Shown one piece after another: positions 1 through 11,118 of a stretch of 64,000 nucleotides of DNA. Position numbers and translations under genes: made by a program. This DNA comes from Berberis thunbergii. Its lineage: Eukaryota; Streptophyta; Magnoliopsida; Ranunculales; Berberidaceae. The DNA is taken from positions 372,001 through 436,000 of the forward strand of contig QNQO01000448.1 in the NCBI GenBank assembly GCA_003290165.1. Reading direction: 5' to 3'. The notes beneath the pieces were generated by a model. It was not told where the DNA came from, did no database searches, and worked only from the letters and a program-made list of their open reading frames with translations. The stretch's first letter is position 1. Each line of letters starts with the position of its first letter.

Positions 1-621
1 ACACATGAGCCAAAGGCCACTATTGTGGCGGTCGATGACACTCCGATGCTTAAGTAAGACAAGGCTTGAGAAATGCATAATGTTGTAAATTGGGTTCTGT
101 AGCATGCCTTTTTTTCATCAACCTTGCGTCCTATTTATCATGCGAGAGTCCTTGTTCGGCTAGGTCTTCTGTGGCGCAGTTTAGGGAAAGATATCTTGTT
201 GAAGATTATTTCATCGCTAGGAGTCGTCCATGTATGAGAGTTTCCCTACACGACTTGTGCTCATAGATTTGCGAAAGATTCTTCCCTTTAGAGTGTTGTC
301 CATGCAGGGGAGTTTCCAAGCACGACTTATACTCCGGTATTTGTTTCCTAGTCGGAAACAATATATTGTTGGCATGCCCGCCTTAGGTCAATCCCACAGA
401 TACTTGCCTTATTAGGTCTTAAGGATATTGGGCTTGACCATGTGATGCATGAGGTTATTAGGGCGTTGTAGTTTGGGTCCAACCTCCTGGATTCAGCTCA
501 AGTTGGCTTCATGTCATCTGGGTTTTGCCAGATTGGGTGGGCAATCAGGCCCGCTTTGCTCTGTTGACGAGATCATCATGACACATGTATGACTCGGATT
601 AATGGACGGTTTGGTGTATCA
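1..621 (-). mobile_element. Tat-type gypsy LTR, inverted and cut by the window edge
   Basis: This stretch aligns along most of its length, in reverse complement, with the LTR at 8168-8704. Matching landmarks include the GTCATCGACC block (reverse of bases 30-40 here, 8607 there), the TATA-like ATAAAT region, the ACTTGTGCTC block and the ATGATGATCTC block near the LTR start. The outer end is placed at 621 because both copies diverge just beyond TGATACAC (seen here as GTGTATCA). The internal part of this element would lie left of base 1. The two copies differ by many substitutions and small indels, so they are separate insertions rather than the LTRs of one element. No coding potential is seen. 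Confidence 0.7.
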
Positions 622-783
622 TCATTTACAAACATATCATCATAGGAAATGGATATCAACCCTCAACACATTTCCCAATTATCAATCCTAGCTATCTTTT
701 ATCTACAATCCTTAGTTGGTCCCAATCAACAATGAACAGTAAAACACCACTCTGAATTGTATTATGCCTTTCCGGACCTTTAC

Positions 784-2600
784 CCAGGACAATTTAGAAC
801 GAAAAACCGGCCCGATTTGGTTTTTTATTGTTATCTTTAAAAACCATTCCCAAATCCCGGCTTGGCCCAGTATTCTCGGTCTAGTTGTCGATCCCAATTT
901 CTAGAATCTGACGGGTAATCAACATGACCCAAGTATTTAAAAAATTAAATATAAATACAATGTCTTCTCTAGGGTTTTATTCAAAGATTCAGAGACAGAC
1001 CGCCTCATTTTCCTCTTCGCTAATCCACCTCCTCTTCCTCTTCACAAATCGTTCTCCTCTTCACACAATCATGGCAGCATGATCATATTGAGTTCGAGAC
1101 CTACAAAAGTGCAAGATAGGTACCCATTCATACCCAAATTATCTCATCCAATCAAGTGTTTGTACTTTATACTTCAATTATATGAATCCCCAAATCATCT
1201 ATTCTCTTATTTGATTCCTCTTTACTGTTGGGTTTCATTGGAGAGTTTGCTTCAAATCTTAGTTTATTGGAGATTTTCTAGCATTAATACACCTGGGAAG
1301 TCTTGGAATGATTATTGTGCAATGTGTTCGGGGATTCATATCATAGTTTATTAGAGTTTGCTTCAAATCATAGTTATTGCTTCATTAATCTGCCAAGATT
1401 TTGACATTTTTATAATTTGTATTGATGACTGTGAACAAAGGTATGTTGCAAATTTTCAATAAAACAAATGAGGAGCCTCCATATACTAAATTATTTTTTT
1501 ATTTTCTACCAATTATTGCTCCTCCAGGTCTACTCTAGTCCTCAAAATGGTGATATACAAAGATATGGTAATTTCATTTGTAGTCGAGGATTTGAGAACA
1601 TGCATCTTATGGTCTTGTGATTATCTTACCCCTTTGAACATTGTCATTTATCTTGTGATTAACATCATCAATATCTTTGATTTGTCTATGTTTCTTGGAA
1701 GTGTATACTCTGAATGAAATAGAATAACAAAATAGAATAGGATTAATGTGATTAACTTATAGTAGTTCCCTTAGTTCATTTATGCATTTGATGAAATTGA
1801 ATAACTTATTTTCACATTATTAACTTAATATAAGTCAAAATTGTGATTTTGCAAGCGGTTGATTCATGAACAAAGGATGTATTGCAGCAAAGCAAATACA
1901 GTGAAAGAAAAGGATGTGTTTCTCTAGTTTATGAAAGAAAAGGATGTGGTTCTCTAGTTTAATTAGCCATCCATATTGTTTGTTCTTTGTAAACTAAAAA
2001 GAAGGCTTAATTTTTTGAAACAAGTTTTGTTGTGTACTTTGTAAACATTGTTTGTTGTGTGTTCTTCCTACTATGGTGACATTGAGTATCAGTTCTAGCT
2101 TATCAGGTTATAGATATGTCCTTCTTATTTGTTGCACCAACAAATATGTTTTTAGTTTGGACAATAATTGAAATTTTCATCCTTTCTTAGTGTATTTTGG
2201 CAAAAAAAAAAAAAAAAAATTGGATTTGAAAAATAATAGGACCAAATGGACTGAAAAAACAGGCTTAAAACAATTGGATTGGAAAACATTGGCTTAAAAA
2301 ACTCGGTTGGAGAAAATTGAGCTAAAAACTGGCTTAAAACAATTGGGCTTAAAAAATAGGGATGGAGAAAATTGGGCTGAAAAACTGGCTTAAAACAATT
2401 GGGCTTAAAAAACTGGGATGGAGAAAATTGGGCTAAAAAACTGGCTGGACTTAGATCGGCCCAAAAAATCAGTTAACCGAACCACCGGTAATTCGGCTAA
2501 CCCGGTTCAGGTTCAGTCCTTACAATTTCGAACTTTAAACTTTCAGGTCGGTCCTCGATTTGGGCTACACGGGCCGATTAACCATACCAGCCCAACCCTA
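784..2600. mobile_element. Non-autonomous hAT-like insertion
   Basis: The insertion interrupts one unit of the surrounding repeat array. Joining 783 to 2609 restores the order seen in the intact unit at 4508-4560. It is flanked by an imperfect 8-bp duplication, ACCTTTAC (776-783) and GCCTTTAC (2601-2608), the length expected for hAT elements. The ends are GC-rich with GGCCCG and GGTTAAC-type words (800-890 and 2460-2600), a composition seen again at 56380-56545. Terminal inverted repeats are weak. The inside holds a pyrimidine-rich stretch (1000-1060) that resembles a plant 5' leader, a poly-A run (2203-2219) and a minisatellite. No transposase was found. Confidence 0.5.
2254..2446. repeat. 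Minisatellite of about 58 bp
   Basis: About three degenerate copies of a unit built from GGCTTAAAACAATTGG and GGAGAAAATTGGGCT. It lies just inside the GC-rich right end of the hAT-like insertion, where subterminal repeats are common in such elements. Confidence 0.65.
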
Positions 2601-5095
2601 GCCTTTACTGTTTTGAAAAACCTCACGACATGCCGCTACGGATTTTAGTTCAATATGCTATTGACTTGCTATTGGCTATTGGCTATTGGTACATGAGTTT
2701 TAAAATAAATTGTGAATGAACTATAAATTCAAAAACCATAAATTATGAAGTGCACGAAAATATTAAAAATACATACGTGTTTTAATAATAAAATATATCT
2801 TTTGAAATTTTAAGTGTTTGTATTGATTATTTATTTTGTTGAAAAGATCTTCAAAATTGAATTTCAACGATATCAAGTTTACCAAAATCCGAAAACTACT
2901 TAGATAGTTATGATAATTTTTATTTAAAAAAAAACACAATATTTCTCCCTCCGCCACATGTACAATCCACCAATTTTTTTCACAATTTTTTCATTTTATT
3001 TTTCCTTCTACATGTTTTATATTTACAAACATGCCATCATAAAAAATGAATCTCAACCATCAACACATTTCCCAACTTTCAATCCTAGCCATCTTTTATC
3101 TCCAATCCTTATTATTTGATTTTGTCTCAGTCCGCAATGAATAGTAAAACACCACTATGAATTGTATTATAGACCAACATATTATCCTTGTCGTTGGCAC
3201 TCCACATACTTCTTTTTACTGCTATTTGTCATATATTAGGCACCCTCATCACCATCCCCACTATTGCCTTCCATCAGTTCCATAAAAAAAGAATGTAAGC
3301 TAATTTATTTTAGAATCAAACCCGCTTAAAATTAAAATCGATTGAATGTTCGAGGTCTTTGTTTGAATTTTCATTAAAATGTCCGTCTGTTTCTTTGAAA
3401 AATATTATATTTACATTTTTTTATTAAAAAACTATATATTTTGAAATTTAAGTGTTTGTATTGATCATTGATTTATTGGAAAGATCTTCAAAATTGCATT
3501 TCAGTGATACCAAATTTACCAAAATCCTACAACTATATGATGCCACGTTTACCAAAATTCGACAACTTTGTAGATAGTAGTGATAATTTCATTTTGAAAA
3601 AAAAAATGAAAAAACAATATTTTCTCTCTCCCCCACATGTACATTCCACCAACTTATTTTCACAAAAAATTATTTTTCTTGCTCTTCTACATGTTTTTTA
3701 TTTACAAACATGTCATCATAGGAAATGGATATCAACCCTTAACACATTTCCCAACTATCAATCCTAGTTATCTTTTATATCAAATCATTATGATCTGACT
3801 TTGTCCCAGTCAACAATGAATAGTAAAACACCTCTCTGATTTGTATTATAGACTAGCATATTACCCATGTCGCAGACTCTCAACATACATTTTTGTAGCT
3901 AATTATCATACATTAGACACCTCATCCCCACCATTGCCCTCAATCACTTTCATAAAAAATCAGTTTTAGAATGTAACCTATTTTTTTTAGAGTCAAACTC
4001 GGTTAAAATTAGAAATGATTGAATGTTCGAGGTCTTTGTTCGAATGTTCATTAAAATGTCCATCCATTTCTTTGAAATATATTTTATTTACATGTTTTAA
4101 TAGTAAAATATATTTTTGAAATTTTAAGTGTTTGTATTGATCATTGGTTTTGTTAGAAAGATCTTCAAAATTGCATTTCTATGATACCAAGTTTACCAAA
4201 ATTTGACAACAATAAATATAATATCAAGTTCACCAAAATCCGATAACTATGTAGATAGTGATGATAATTTCATTTTGAAAAAATGAAAACACAATATTTT
4301 CTTTCTCTGCCACATGTATATTTCACCAACTTTTTTCACAAAAATTTCATTTTCTTTGCCCTTCTCCATGCTTTATATTTACAAATATGTCATCATAAGA
4401 AGTGGATATTTACCCTCAACATATTTTCCAACAATCAATCCTAGCTATCTTTTATTTCCAATCCTTAGTTTGTCTCAGTCAACAATGAACAGTAAAACAT
4501 CAATCTGAATTGTAATATGCTTCTCAGGGTGTTCAGAAAAGCCTTACGACATGCCACTGCGGATTTTAGTTCAACATGTTATTGGCTATTGGTACACGAG
4601 TTTTAAAATAAATTGTGAATGAACTATAAATTCAAAAAACCAAAAATTATGAAAATATAAAAATAATGTATGTTTTAATAATAAAATGTATCTTTTAAAA
4701 TTTTAAGTGTTTGTATTGATAATTTATTTTGTTGGAAAGATTTGCAAAATTGCATTTCAACGATATCAAGTTCACCAAAATCTGACAATTACTTAGATAT
4801 TTATGATAATTATAATTATAAAAAAATTATTTTAAAAAATACAATATTTTCTCTCTCTGCCACATGTACAGTCCACCAACTTTTTTCATAATTTTTTCAT
4901 TCTCTTTGCCCTTTTACATTTTTATATTTACAAACATATCATCATAAAAAATAAATTTCAACTCTCAACACATTTTTCCAACTTTTAATCCTAGCTATCT
5001 TTTATCTCAAATCCTTATGATTTGACTTTGTCCTAGTCATCAATTAATGGTAAAACACCACTATGAATGGTAAAACAACACTATGAATTGTTTAA

Positions 5096-5667
5096 ATTGA
5101 AAATTTTATTTACAGTAATTAGTTATTATATAATCATTAGTTAACTTTGACTCACTACTTCCCTCCCCTTCAACAAAAATCTTGGCCCCGTCACTGATTA
5201 GAGCACGAGTTCAAACTTTTGTCACCAAGGAATCCAATAGTATAAGGTCTTGAAACTAACTAGCAGTAAGATTGCGAGAAGAAATATTAGCACGGTAGAC
5301 ACCTAGAACAGAAATAACTCTTATAGATATTAATAAGAGGATAAGATAAATGAGAAAGGTGATAAAAAAATTTTGGTGAAACAAAAAAAGATGGAGATTG
5401 CAAATAATGTCGAGAAAAGAGAAAGGACGACTTATTGTCAAGAAGAAAAAGAGGATGGTTATCGAGAAGTTGTGAGAGTTTGAAAAGAGAATGATAAGTG
5501 CAAAGGTCGGGAGGAGTTGTGGTTTGCCTCAAATTACCTCTATAATTTTTGTTTTTTTATTCAATCTTATGTATTTGATTTATCTAATTTTGAACTCTTA
5601 GTTTTGTTATTTATAAAATGTGTGTTTGCAATATACTAGATTAACAAGGACTATAGAAAAATAAGCA
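5096..5667. other. AT-rich stretch, no feature seen
   Basis: No protein-like frame, repeat or RNA gene is recognised. The minus-strand frames at 5256-5532 are low-complexity (Leu, Phe, Ser) and have no supporting splice or start context. Confidence 0.5.
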
Positions 5668-5760
5668 AAATGAGGCGGTCTTGAGCTTTTGGTTTGAATT
5701 ATTTACCATTTAGCCCCCATTAATTCAGATGTAACTCTACTTGGGTGTCATTAATTATGT
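5668..5760. repeat. Stray Mutator-type end sequence
   Basis: AAATGAGGCGGTCTTGAG followed by TTTACCATTTAGCCCCCA repeats, in direct orientation, the right end of the Pack-MULE-like unit (AAATGAGGCGATCTGAG at about 8084 and TTTTACCGTTTCACACCCA at about 8119). It is therefore a third copy of that terminal sequence, probably the end of another element of the family to its left. Only the pattern is seen; no partner end was located. Confidence 0.45.
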
Positions 5761-5996
5761 TTATTCCGTTTAACCTCTATTTTAAGTGTTGACCGTGAAG
5801 TCAACTTTTTTGACTAGTATAAACCATTAGTTATTTTGAAATTTCTGAAATACTCTCACATGCCAAACACGTGATGGACACCAAAAGAAATTCTAGAATA
5901 TTGTGGGTGCCAAATGGTAAATTTGGCTTCTCTCTTCTCCCGATCTATCTCTGTTTTGCAACCACACTCCCCCCCTCCCCCATCTCTCTGTCCGCC

Positions 5997-6521
5997 ACAG
6001 TTGATAATCCTGAAGGAGTTGGCAACCCATTCCAAGTAGAAATTGTGCTCAGACTTCCTGAGAGGTAAACCTTCTCTTTGGGCAGCATCATCAATTTGGA
6101 TTACATTAATACCTACTTTCTCAAGATCCTCAACTTCATCCTTGATGGCTAAAGCAATCTGGTAGCAAGTTTCAAATCTGTGAATCATGCAAGCAACATA
6201 TTAGACGCATGAACATAAGAAATGCCAAACTATCAAGAATCATGTAGAGGGGGTCATTAATGTATTCATCTTGGTTGGTCGTTTATAACAAATGACCAGT
6301 TGAGAATGGTGACATGTCCAGTGAGCATTCCCTTCATTTGGAGAGCAATCATACTTTGAGCCATTGAGGACCAGAAGACAGTCATGGCCTTTGGGCGGCT
6401 GATGTCACCATAGATGATTGGTGGCTTGACACAACGAGATCCATAAGATTGCATTCATCCACTGACAGTGAAAGCAAAACCAGACAACTACTCCCTGAAG
6501 TATTCCACCATATCATTATGA
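5997..6521 (-). pseudogene. Methionine synthase (cobalamin-independent) fragment
   Basis: The minus strand encodes recognisable stretches of plant MetE-type 5-methyltetrahydropteroyltriglutamate-homocysteine methyltransferase, a cytosolic enzyme of methionine synthesis. From 6521 downward come [40 protein letters not shown] and [15 protein letters not shown]. After an intron (about 6187-6286) come [28 protein letters not shown] and LPLRKSEH. The intron still ends in CAG, but its donor reads AT instead of GT. In-frame stops lie near 6475-6500, and the frame leaves the family after the residues near 5997. Retention of an intron argues for DNA-level capture rather than a processed copy. It covers perhaps a fifth of the enzyme. 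Confidence 0.85.
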
Positions 6522-6934
6522 CCACATGCAGTTAGTGCCACATCGTACTCTCATAATTTGCAAGACAACAAAATTTTAAAGTGCACAAGGTGCGAATCGA
6601 GAACTCATCCACTATAATGATGCATACAAAATTGCATCTTGTATATTGAAGCTTTACAATGAAACTAACACAAGGAATACCAACAGCCAAAAGTGTTCAA
6701 CAACTGTCAAGTATAAATGAAAACAACGGATAGTTGCTTAGAAGAATTTATCAAAATTTTGCGTATAGAAGCAAGGTAGGCACAAAATGGTTTGTATTTT
6801 TTCCATTTTCAAGAAACCTACACAAATGCATCAAAATCATAATTCTCCTTGGGAGCAATATATAGCTAGACCGGCAAAACTTTCAGGTGTGATAGTTTGC
6901 ATTGATAATACAAAATAAACAAGAAAGTTTCAAA
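6522..6934. other. Unassigned filler between the two captured fragments
   Basis: AT-rich sequence with no recognisable coding match; possibly intron or spacer captured with the flanking exons. Confidence 0.4.
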
Positions 6935-7831
6935 TAAAAGTAGTTGCCACCACAAGCTTGAGGTTGGGTGCCAATGATCCATTGACATGTGCCACCTTCT
7001 TGCATAGAGATTCAGGTAACCCTGCCATCACTTGCTCCAAAGGAGAAAACCAGATCCCTCCTAGCTGTTGTCGAATCAATGTCACAAACACGACAATATA
7101 AAAGCTGATCCTCTTCAAGATCACTAATTGCAGCTCCATGAGTACACTTAACATTATCAACAATGATCGCTAGATTCAGTTTTACATTCACGGTCGCTTT
7201 GGGCTCAAGAAGAAGACTCCTTGTCAACTGATTTGCATTTGTCAGTTGAGCATATCGGTTGACAATGACATTACCATCAAAGACAGTTTGTTCAAATCAC
7301 TTAGTCACAAAGCACTTATAAAGCTATTGAGTAGTGGCACCCAAACAAATATAACACTAACATCAAGGGCACCAACTCCATTAAGAGACCAAAACAAGTC
7401 TCCATCTTGAAACTCATAAACAAACTAAAACACTCTCTCTCGAAATGCCTTAGTAGGTATGTCAGAAATGCTCCCAACATAAACCCCATTTGGCAATTAG
7501 GGCAATTTCGATGCAGAATGGTCAACATGCCCATCAATAATAACAAGATTGGGGATTGGGTATCCTCAATAGATGTCAAATACTCTGACGAAGAAACTTC
7601 AAGAGTGGAAACATGACGAATGTAAGAGGTTTTGATTAGTGAGGTATCAATGAATCGAAAAGACCCGTCTTTGAGAATGGGCATAGACAGGGAAAACAAG
7701 TATTCAGAAGAGGCGTCTCTGAGCTTCTGAAGAGTTGGTGAGGGTGAAGAAAAGAAGTGGAGTCTTCTAGAGTTTTTGCTATTTGGAGAACAAAGGGGCC
7801 GGAGAAGAGAGCGCATAGAAGAGGAGTTCAT
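6935..7831 (-). pseudogene. ABCI7 / SufD-like Fe-S assembly protein, internally deleted
   Basis: The plant ABCI7 protein is the plastid SufD-like subunit of the SUF iron-sulfur cluster scaffold. On the minus strand the likely original start is the Met at 7831. The serine- and arginine-rich leader that follows is typical of a transit peptide. Then come TLQKLRDASSEYLFSL and FRFIDTSLIKTSYIRHVS, and a degenerate stretch to about 7316. The C-terminal part resumes at about 7290 with DGNVIVNRYAQ, QLTRSLLLEPKATVNVK and HGAAISDLEEDQLLY, and ends with LVFSFGA and a frameshifted GLPESLCKKVAHV. Roughly 150 residues of the core are missing at 7316-7290, and at least two frameshifts are present. It is non-functional. 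Confidence 0.85.
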
Positions 7832-8167
7832 GTGAAAGTGGGCTAAAGGGTGAAGTTGGTGGTGAAAGATGGGGATCGGAATTGATGATGGGTCGGGGAG
7901 GTGAGAATGTTTGGACAAAAGGGTGTTAAAGGTGAGAATGTCATTGAGGCCATTGTTCAAACACTTGGTGAGTACGGGAGACGAGACTATGGTGCCTAGT
8001 CCAAGGTGCCTATTTGGTGCGTAGATTAATAGATGAATCAAAGAAAAGAAATAATCTCTAACAAATAATGAAAAGGTAGAAATGAGGCGATCTGAGGCTT
8101 GCAAATGGATCTATAAATTTTACCGTTTCACACCCAAGTATTCTAAAATTTCCTATTTGGTATCGGA

Positions 8168-8704
8168 TGATACACTGAAACGTCATCTCTTATACACTGA
8201 CACGTGTCATGATGATCTCAAGGAATAACAGGCCCAAGCTCAACCCAATACTGATCCGGCCCAATCGACTTCAAGCCCGCATAATACAGTCCATCAGACG
8301 AACCCAAATTACTACAGCCTACTAAACCCACGCGTGTCACAACCATCCACTTATATACAACACTCCAATTTGGAACTATCTCCCGCGTATCTGGGAGCAC
8401 AAGTCTAACAGGAAAATTTTCCTCCACAGTATAACTCCTAATTAGAGAATGATCTCATTCCCTAAACTACGTCACTGATGGCCTGGCTGAATCGGGACTT
8501 CAACACTATAAATAAGACACGAGGTTGGTGAATAAAGAGAGACGACAAATTCCTTGTTTACAACATTAAGCCTTCCTCAGATCTTTGTCTGATTTTAGTA
8601 TTGAAGAGTCATCGACCACCACAACGATGGTCTGTGGCTCACGCATGTTCCTTGTGCAGGTCAGCAGGTCAAAGTTAAGCAAGGAGGGAAAATCGACTGC
8701 ATCA
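8168..8704 (+). repeat. 5' LTR of the Tat-type element
   Basis: It starts TGATACACTG and ends ACTGCATCA, directly followed by the primer-binding site. The start is supported by the inverted copy at 1-621, whose similarity ends at the same word. A TATA-like box lies in ACACTATAAATAAGAC at about 8504-8519, so the RNA start should lie shortly after it. Confidence 0.7.
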
Positions 8705-8724
8705 GTTTGGCGTTGTCTGTGAGG
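8705..8724 (+). promoter_or_regulatory. tRNA primer-binding site
   Basis: TTTGGCGTTGTCTGTGAGG directly after the LTR is a slightly changed form of the TTGGCGCC-type primer-binding site usual in this group of gypsy elements. Confidence 0.65.
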
Positions 8725-8782
8725 AAGACAGAGTTCCTAGCAAAATGCTAACATCATCTCTCTTCGGAGTTCAAAGAAGACG

Positions 8783-9238
8783 ATGACCACTAGATCCCAT
8801 AACAACGAAGACCAGAGGGACACATCTAACACCTCGTCTGGCAATGTACCCCTACTTCAGGTGGTACCTACGACACAGAGGGAACATGCTCTCGCCCTCG
8901 TGTTGGCAGCAGCAGCAACGGACCCTAGGATGGATCTGCAATCATCTTATATACAATAGATTTTGCTAACGATAAAAATACTCAAATCAATGAAGCAGAA
9001 TCCGGATGAGACATTAAGAACATACGTCATGCGCTTCAATAACAAGTTGATTGACGTCAACGTTTGTAACAATGCAACAGTCGTCGCAACCTTCACCATT
9101 TGTCTAAGGAATGACAAGTTCTATAACTTCTTAACTCTGAACCCCCAAGAAATATGGCAGACCTGGTAAAGGAAGCTCAGAGTTACATTGCCCGAGAGGA
9201 GGAACAGACCGTTAGGAAAAAGGCCGAGTCCAAGGAGA
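8783..9238 (+). pseudogene. gag, 5' part (Tat-type)
   Basis: An ATG at 8783 opens a frame with a polar N-terminus and an alanine-rich stretch, closed by TAG after about 58 codons. A second frame (8963-9169) holds the capsid-like signature: KQNPDETLRTYVMRFNNKL, an aliphatic segment, and FTICLRNDKFYNFL. It is followed, after a frameshift, by MADLVKEAQSYIAREEEQ. This is the gag retrotransposon domain that forms the virus-like particle. The reading frame is cut at 9238 by CACTA element A and resumes at 24780. Confidence 0.75.
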
Positions 9239-9415
9239 CACTACACCAAAAGGCCTATTTAGCTACACGGCCAAAAACCGTGGATAGCGTTGCCAACGAC
9301 CTAAAACCGTGGCTATAAAAATAACTGGCCATGGCTCTAAATCGTGGGTGCATTAGCCACGCCCAAAAACCGTGGCTATAATTAGCAATGGCCAAAAACC
9401 GTTGCTGAACAAAAC
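9239..9415. repeat. Left terminal and subterminal repeats of element A
   Basis: TIR CACTACACCAAAAGG, then about five copies of a 12-20 bp motif with core AAACCGTGGCTA or its variants. Such arrays are the transposase-binding regions of CACTA elements. Confidence 0.85.
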
Positions 9416-9463
9416 AGTTTTGCACGTGCGGCGCTCTGGACAGTGATTTGGAAAGTGGATTTT

Positions 9464-9521
9464 TTTCGCGCTTTGGCGAAAAAAATTGGTTTTGCTATTT
9501 CGACCTAAATCAGTTTCGCGC
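9464..9521 (+). promoter_or_regulatory. Two TTTCGCGC (E2F-like) motifs, element A
   Basis: TTTCGCGC occurs at 9464-9471 and 9514-9521, each followed by TTTGGCGAAAA. The pair is part of a 49-50 bp direct duplication that also includes TTGCTATTTCGACCTAAATC. TTTCGCGC matches the E2F/DP binding consensus. The position, just inside the subterminal array and upstream of a purine-rich leader (9600-9660), is where a promoter would be expected. Function is inferred only. Confidence 0.4.
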
Positions 9522-9599
9522 TTTGGCGAAAACGGGTTTTGCTATTTCGACCTAAATCAGTTTGCGCGGTCATTGCGAAAAAGAATTTCGACCTAGCTT

Positions 9600-11118
9600 G
9601 AGAGAGCTTGAGAGAGATCGAGGAGTTTCAGAGAGCTTCAGAGAGCTTCAGAGAGAGTTAATGGAAGATAGCAAGTGATTTCAATCTAGTACTGTAGAGG
9701 AGAAGAGAAGATTAGCTACAATGGTTCTCAAGTGAGTTCATTTTCGATTCTTGATATGGGTTTTTCCTTTTATCTCTCACTGTTCTCTTTTGGTTGTATT
9801 AGTTTTCTGTTTTATAGTTGGTTTTAACATTTATCATCTAGTTTCTGATCTGATTTGATATGTAGACTAGATGGTTTTTTGTGTTTAAAAGAAGTGGTTG
9901 GAAGTTTCTTAGTTTACTTTCTCGAACCCCAATCTGCATCAGATCTCTTTGATGAAAACCTAGCTGATTTTATCTTTCAGTTTAGTTTTAGGTGATTAGT
10001 TAAGTTTTTTAATGTGCGATTTGTGCGTTTTTTCATTGTATCTGGATCTGCAGTTCAATTGTTTAATTTGACTGTTGCTTAGTTATGAAATCGAATTGAA
10101 TGTGTAGTTCCATGCTTGTAGAATGTTGATTAATGTAATTGGAATATATGAACAAATGAAGATTTGATGGTTTGCAATCAATTTCAGACAAATTGCTGCA
10201 AGATTATGTTCGTTCATGGATTTTTGCTTGTTGCTTGGAAACTAGAACAAAATGTTGGTGATACTGAGACTCCAATGAGAAAAAGAGGCCACCTAAACTA
10301 GTTTCTGTGACCAATATAACTGGTGTTAGCATTCAATACTATGTACAATTTTGTTTTCTTGTGCAATAGTTGAAGTTCTTGTGTTAACATATTCAATTCA
10401 GGACTTATATTCACTGCTTTTAGCATTTGATTTTTATGTTCGGGAAGCAAGGACCATACATGGTTTTCAGTTGTTGAGGTATTATAAACTCAATTGTGTT
10501 CTTGGCAGCTTTAATGTACACATGTACCCTCTGTCAAGCTTCAACTGGTGCACATGCCTCGCATGTTTTGGGGCTTGATGCATTTTGTGAAAGCTCTAGC
10601 CTAACATGCCTTTTATGTAGGTTCCCAAGGACTTTACAGGCTTAGCTTTCTTCTGGTGTTATGGTCACACTTTTTTTTTGCATCCGGAATCAAGACGAAG
10701 ATGCAATGCTTCTAGGAGCTCAGTTTTGCTAAGATGCCTTTTCTTCCATCTCAATTACCGTTGTTAATAATGGGGCTTCATATTCCTTTTATCCAAGGTA
10801 AGATAATTTCTTTTCATTCTTCACTATTTGACTCTCTACCATTCAAATAATTCAAAAGAAAAAAAGCCTGCTAACATAATTAAAAGAGGTTTTGGTTTCA
10901 AAGCCTTAGTCTGGCAGTCATGTATCAAATTATTACCAGTATCATCTTCTATTCACATTTGACTTGTTAACATTCAAGATTCAGTTGCTTGATACTGCAG
11001 GCATAGCTAAGATTATGATAAAATTCTACTTCTGGCATTTTTGAAGGAATGTGTTATGTGTGACTGATCTGCTTTAACAAACTATTATTTTCTATGGTCC
11101 AACCTTTCCTTGTGTGCA
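9600..11118 (+). other. Element A leader and intron-like sequence
   Basis: It begins with a short purine-rich repeat (CTTGAGAGAG and CTTCAGAGAG units, 9600-9655), followed by T-rich plant intron-like DNA. No protein match was recognised. The open frame at 10351-10578 has no recognisable homology. Confidence 0.4.

Larger units (their letters stand above)
622..5095. repeat. Direct-repeat array, 0.55-0.68 kb units
   Basis: Two blocks recur in the same order. Block X (ACAAACAT.TCATCATA then CAACCCTCAACACATTT then CAATCCTAGCTATCTTTTAT) starts near 629, 3023, 3707, 4380 and 4928. Block Y (GAAAGATCTTCAAAATTG then TACCAAAATCC.A.AACTA) lies near 2840, 3478, 4157 and 4735. Spacing of X is about 684, 673 and 548 bp. 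Copies are diverged by point changes and indels, so the array is old. The first unit is separated from the rest by the insertion at 784-2600. Short open frames inside (for example 3468-3767) are not conserved between units and look non-coding. Confidence 0.75.
5877..8164 (-). mobile_element. Pack-MULE-like element carrying two host gene fragments
   Basis: The ends are inverted repeats of about 50 bp. The left end (5877-5926) starts GACACCAAAAG and contains TTCTAGAATA, TGGGTG and GGTAAATTTGG. The reverse complement of 8114-8164 starts GATACCAAATAGG and contains TTTTAGAATA, TGGGTG and GGTAAAATTT. Inside are only minus-strand pieces of two unrelated nuclear genes (methionine synthase and ABCI7), the structure known for Pack-MULEs. 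No target duplication can be shown: the Tat LTR begins 4 bp beyond the right end, so the right flank has probably been displaced. An alternative is two independent pseudogene fragments with chance Mutator-type ends. Confidence 0.55.
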
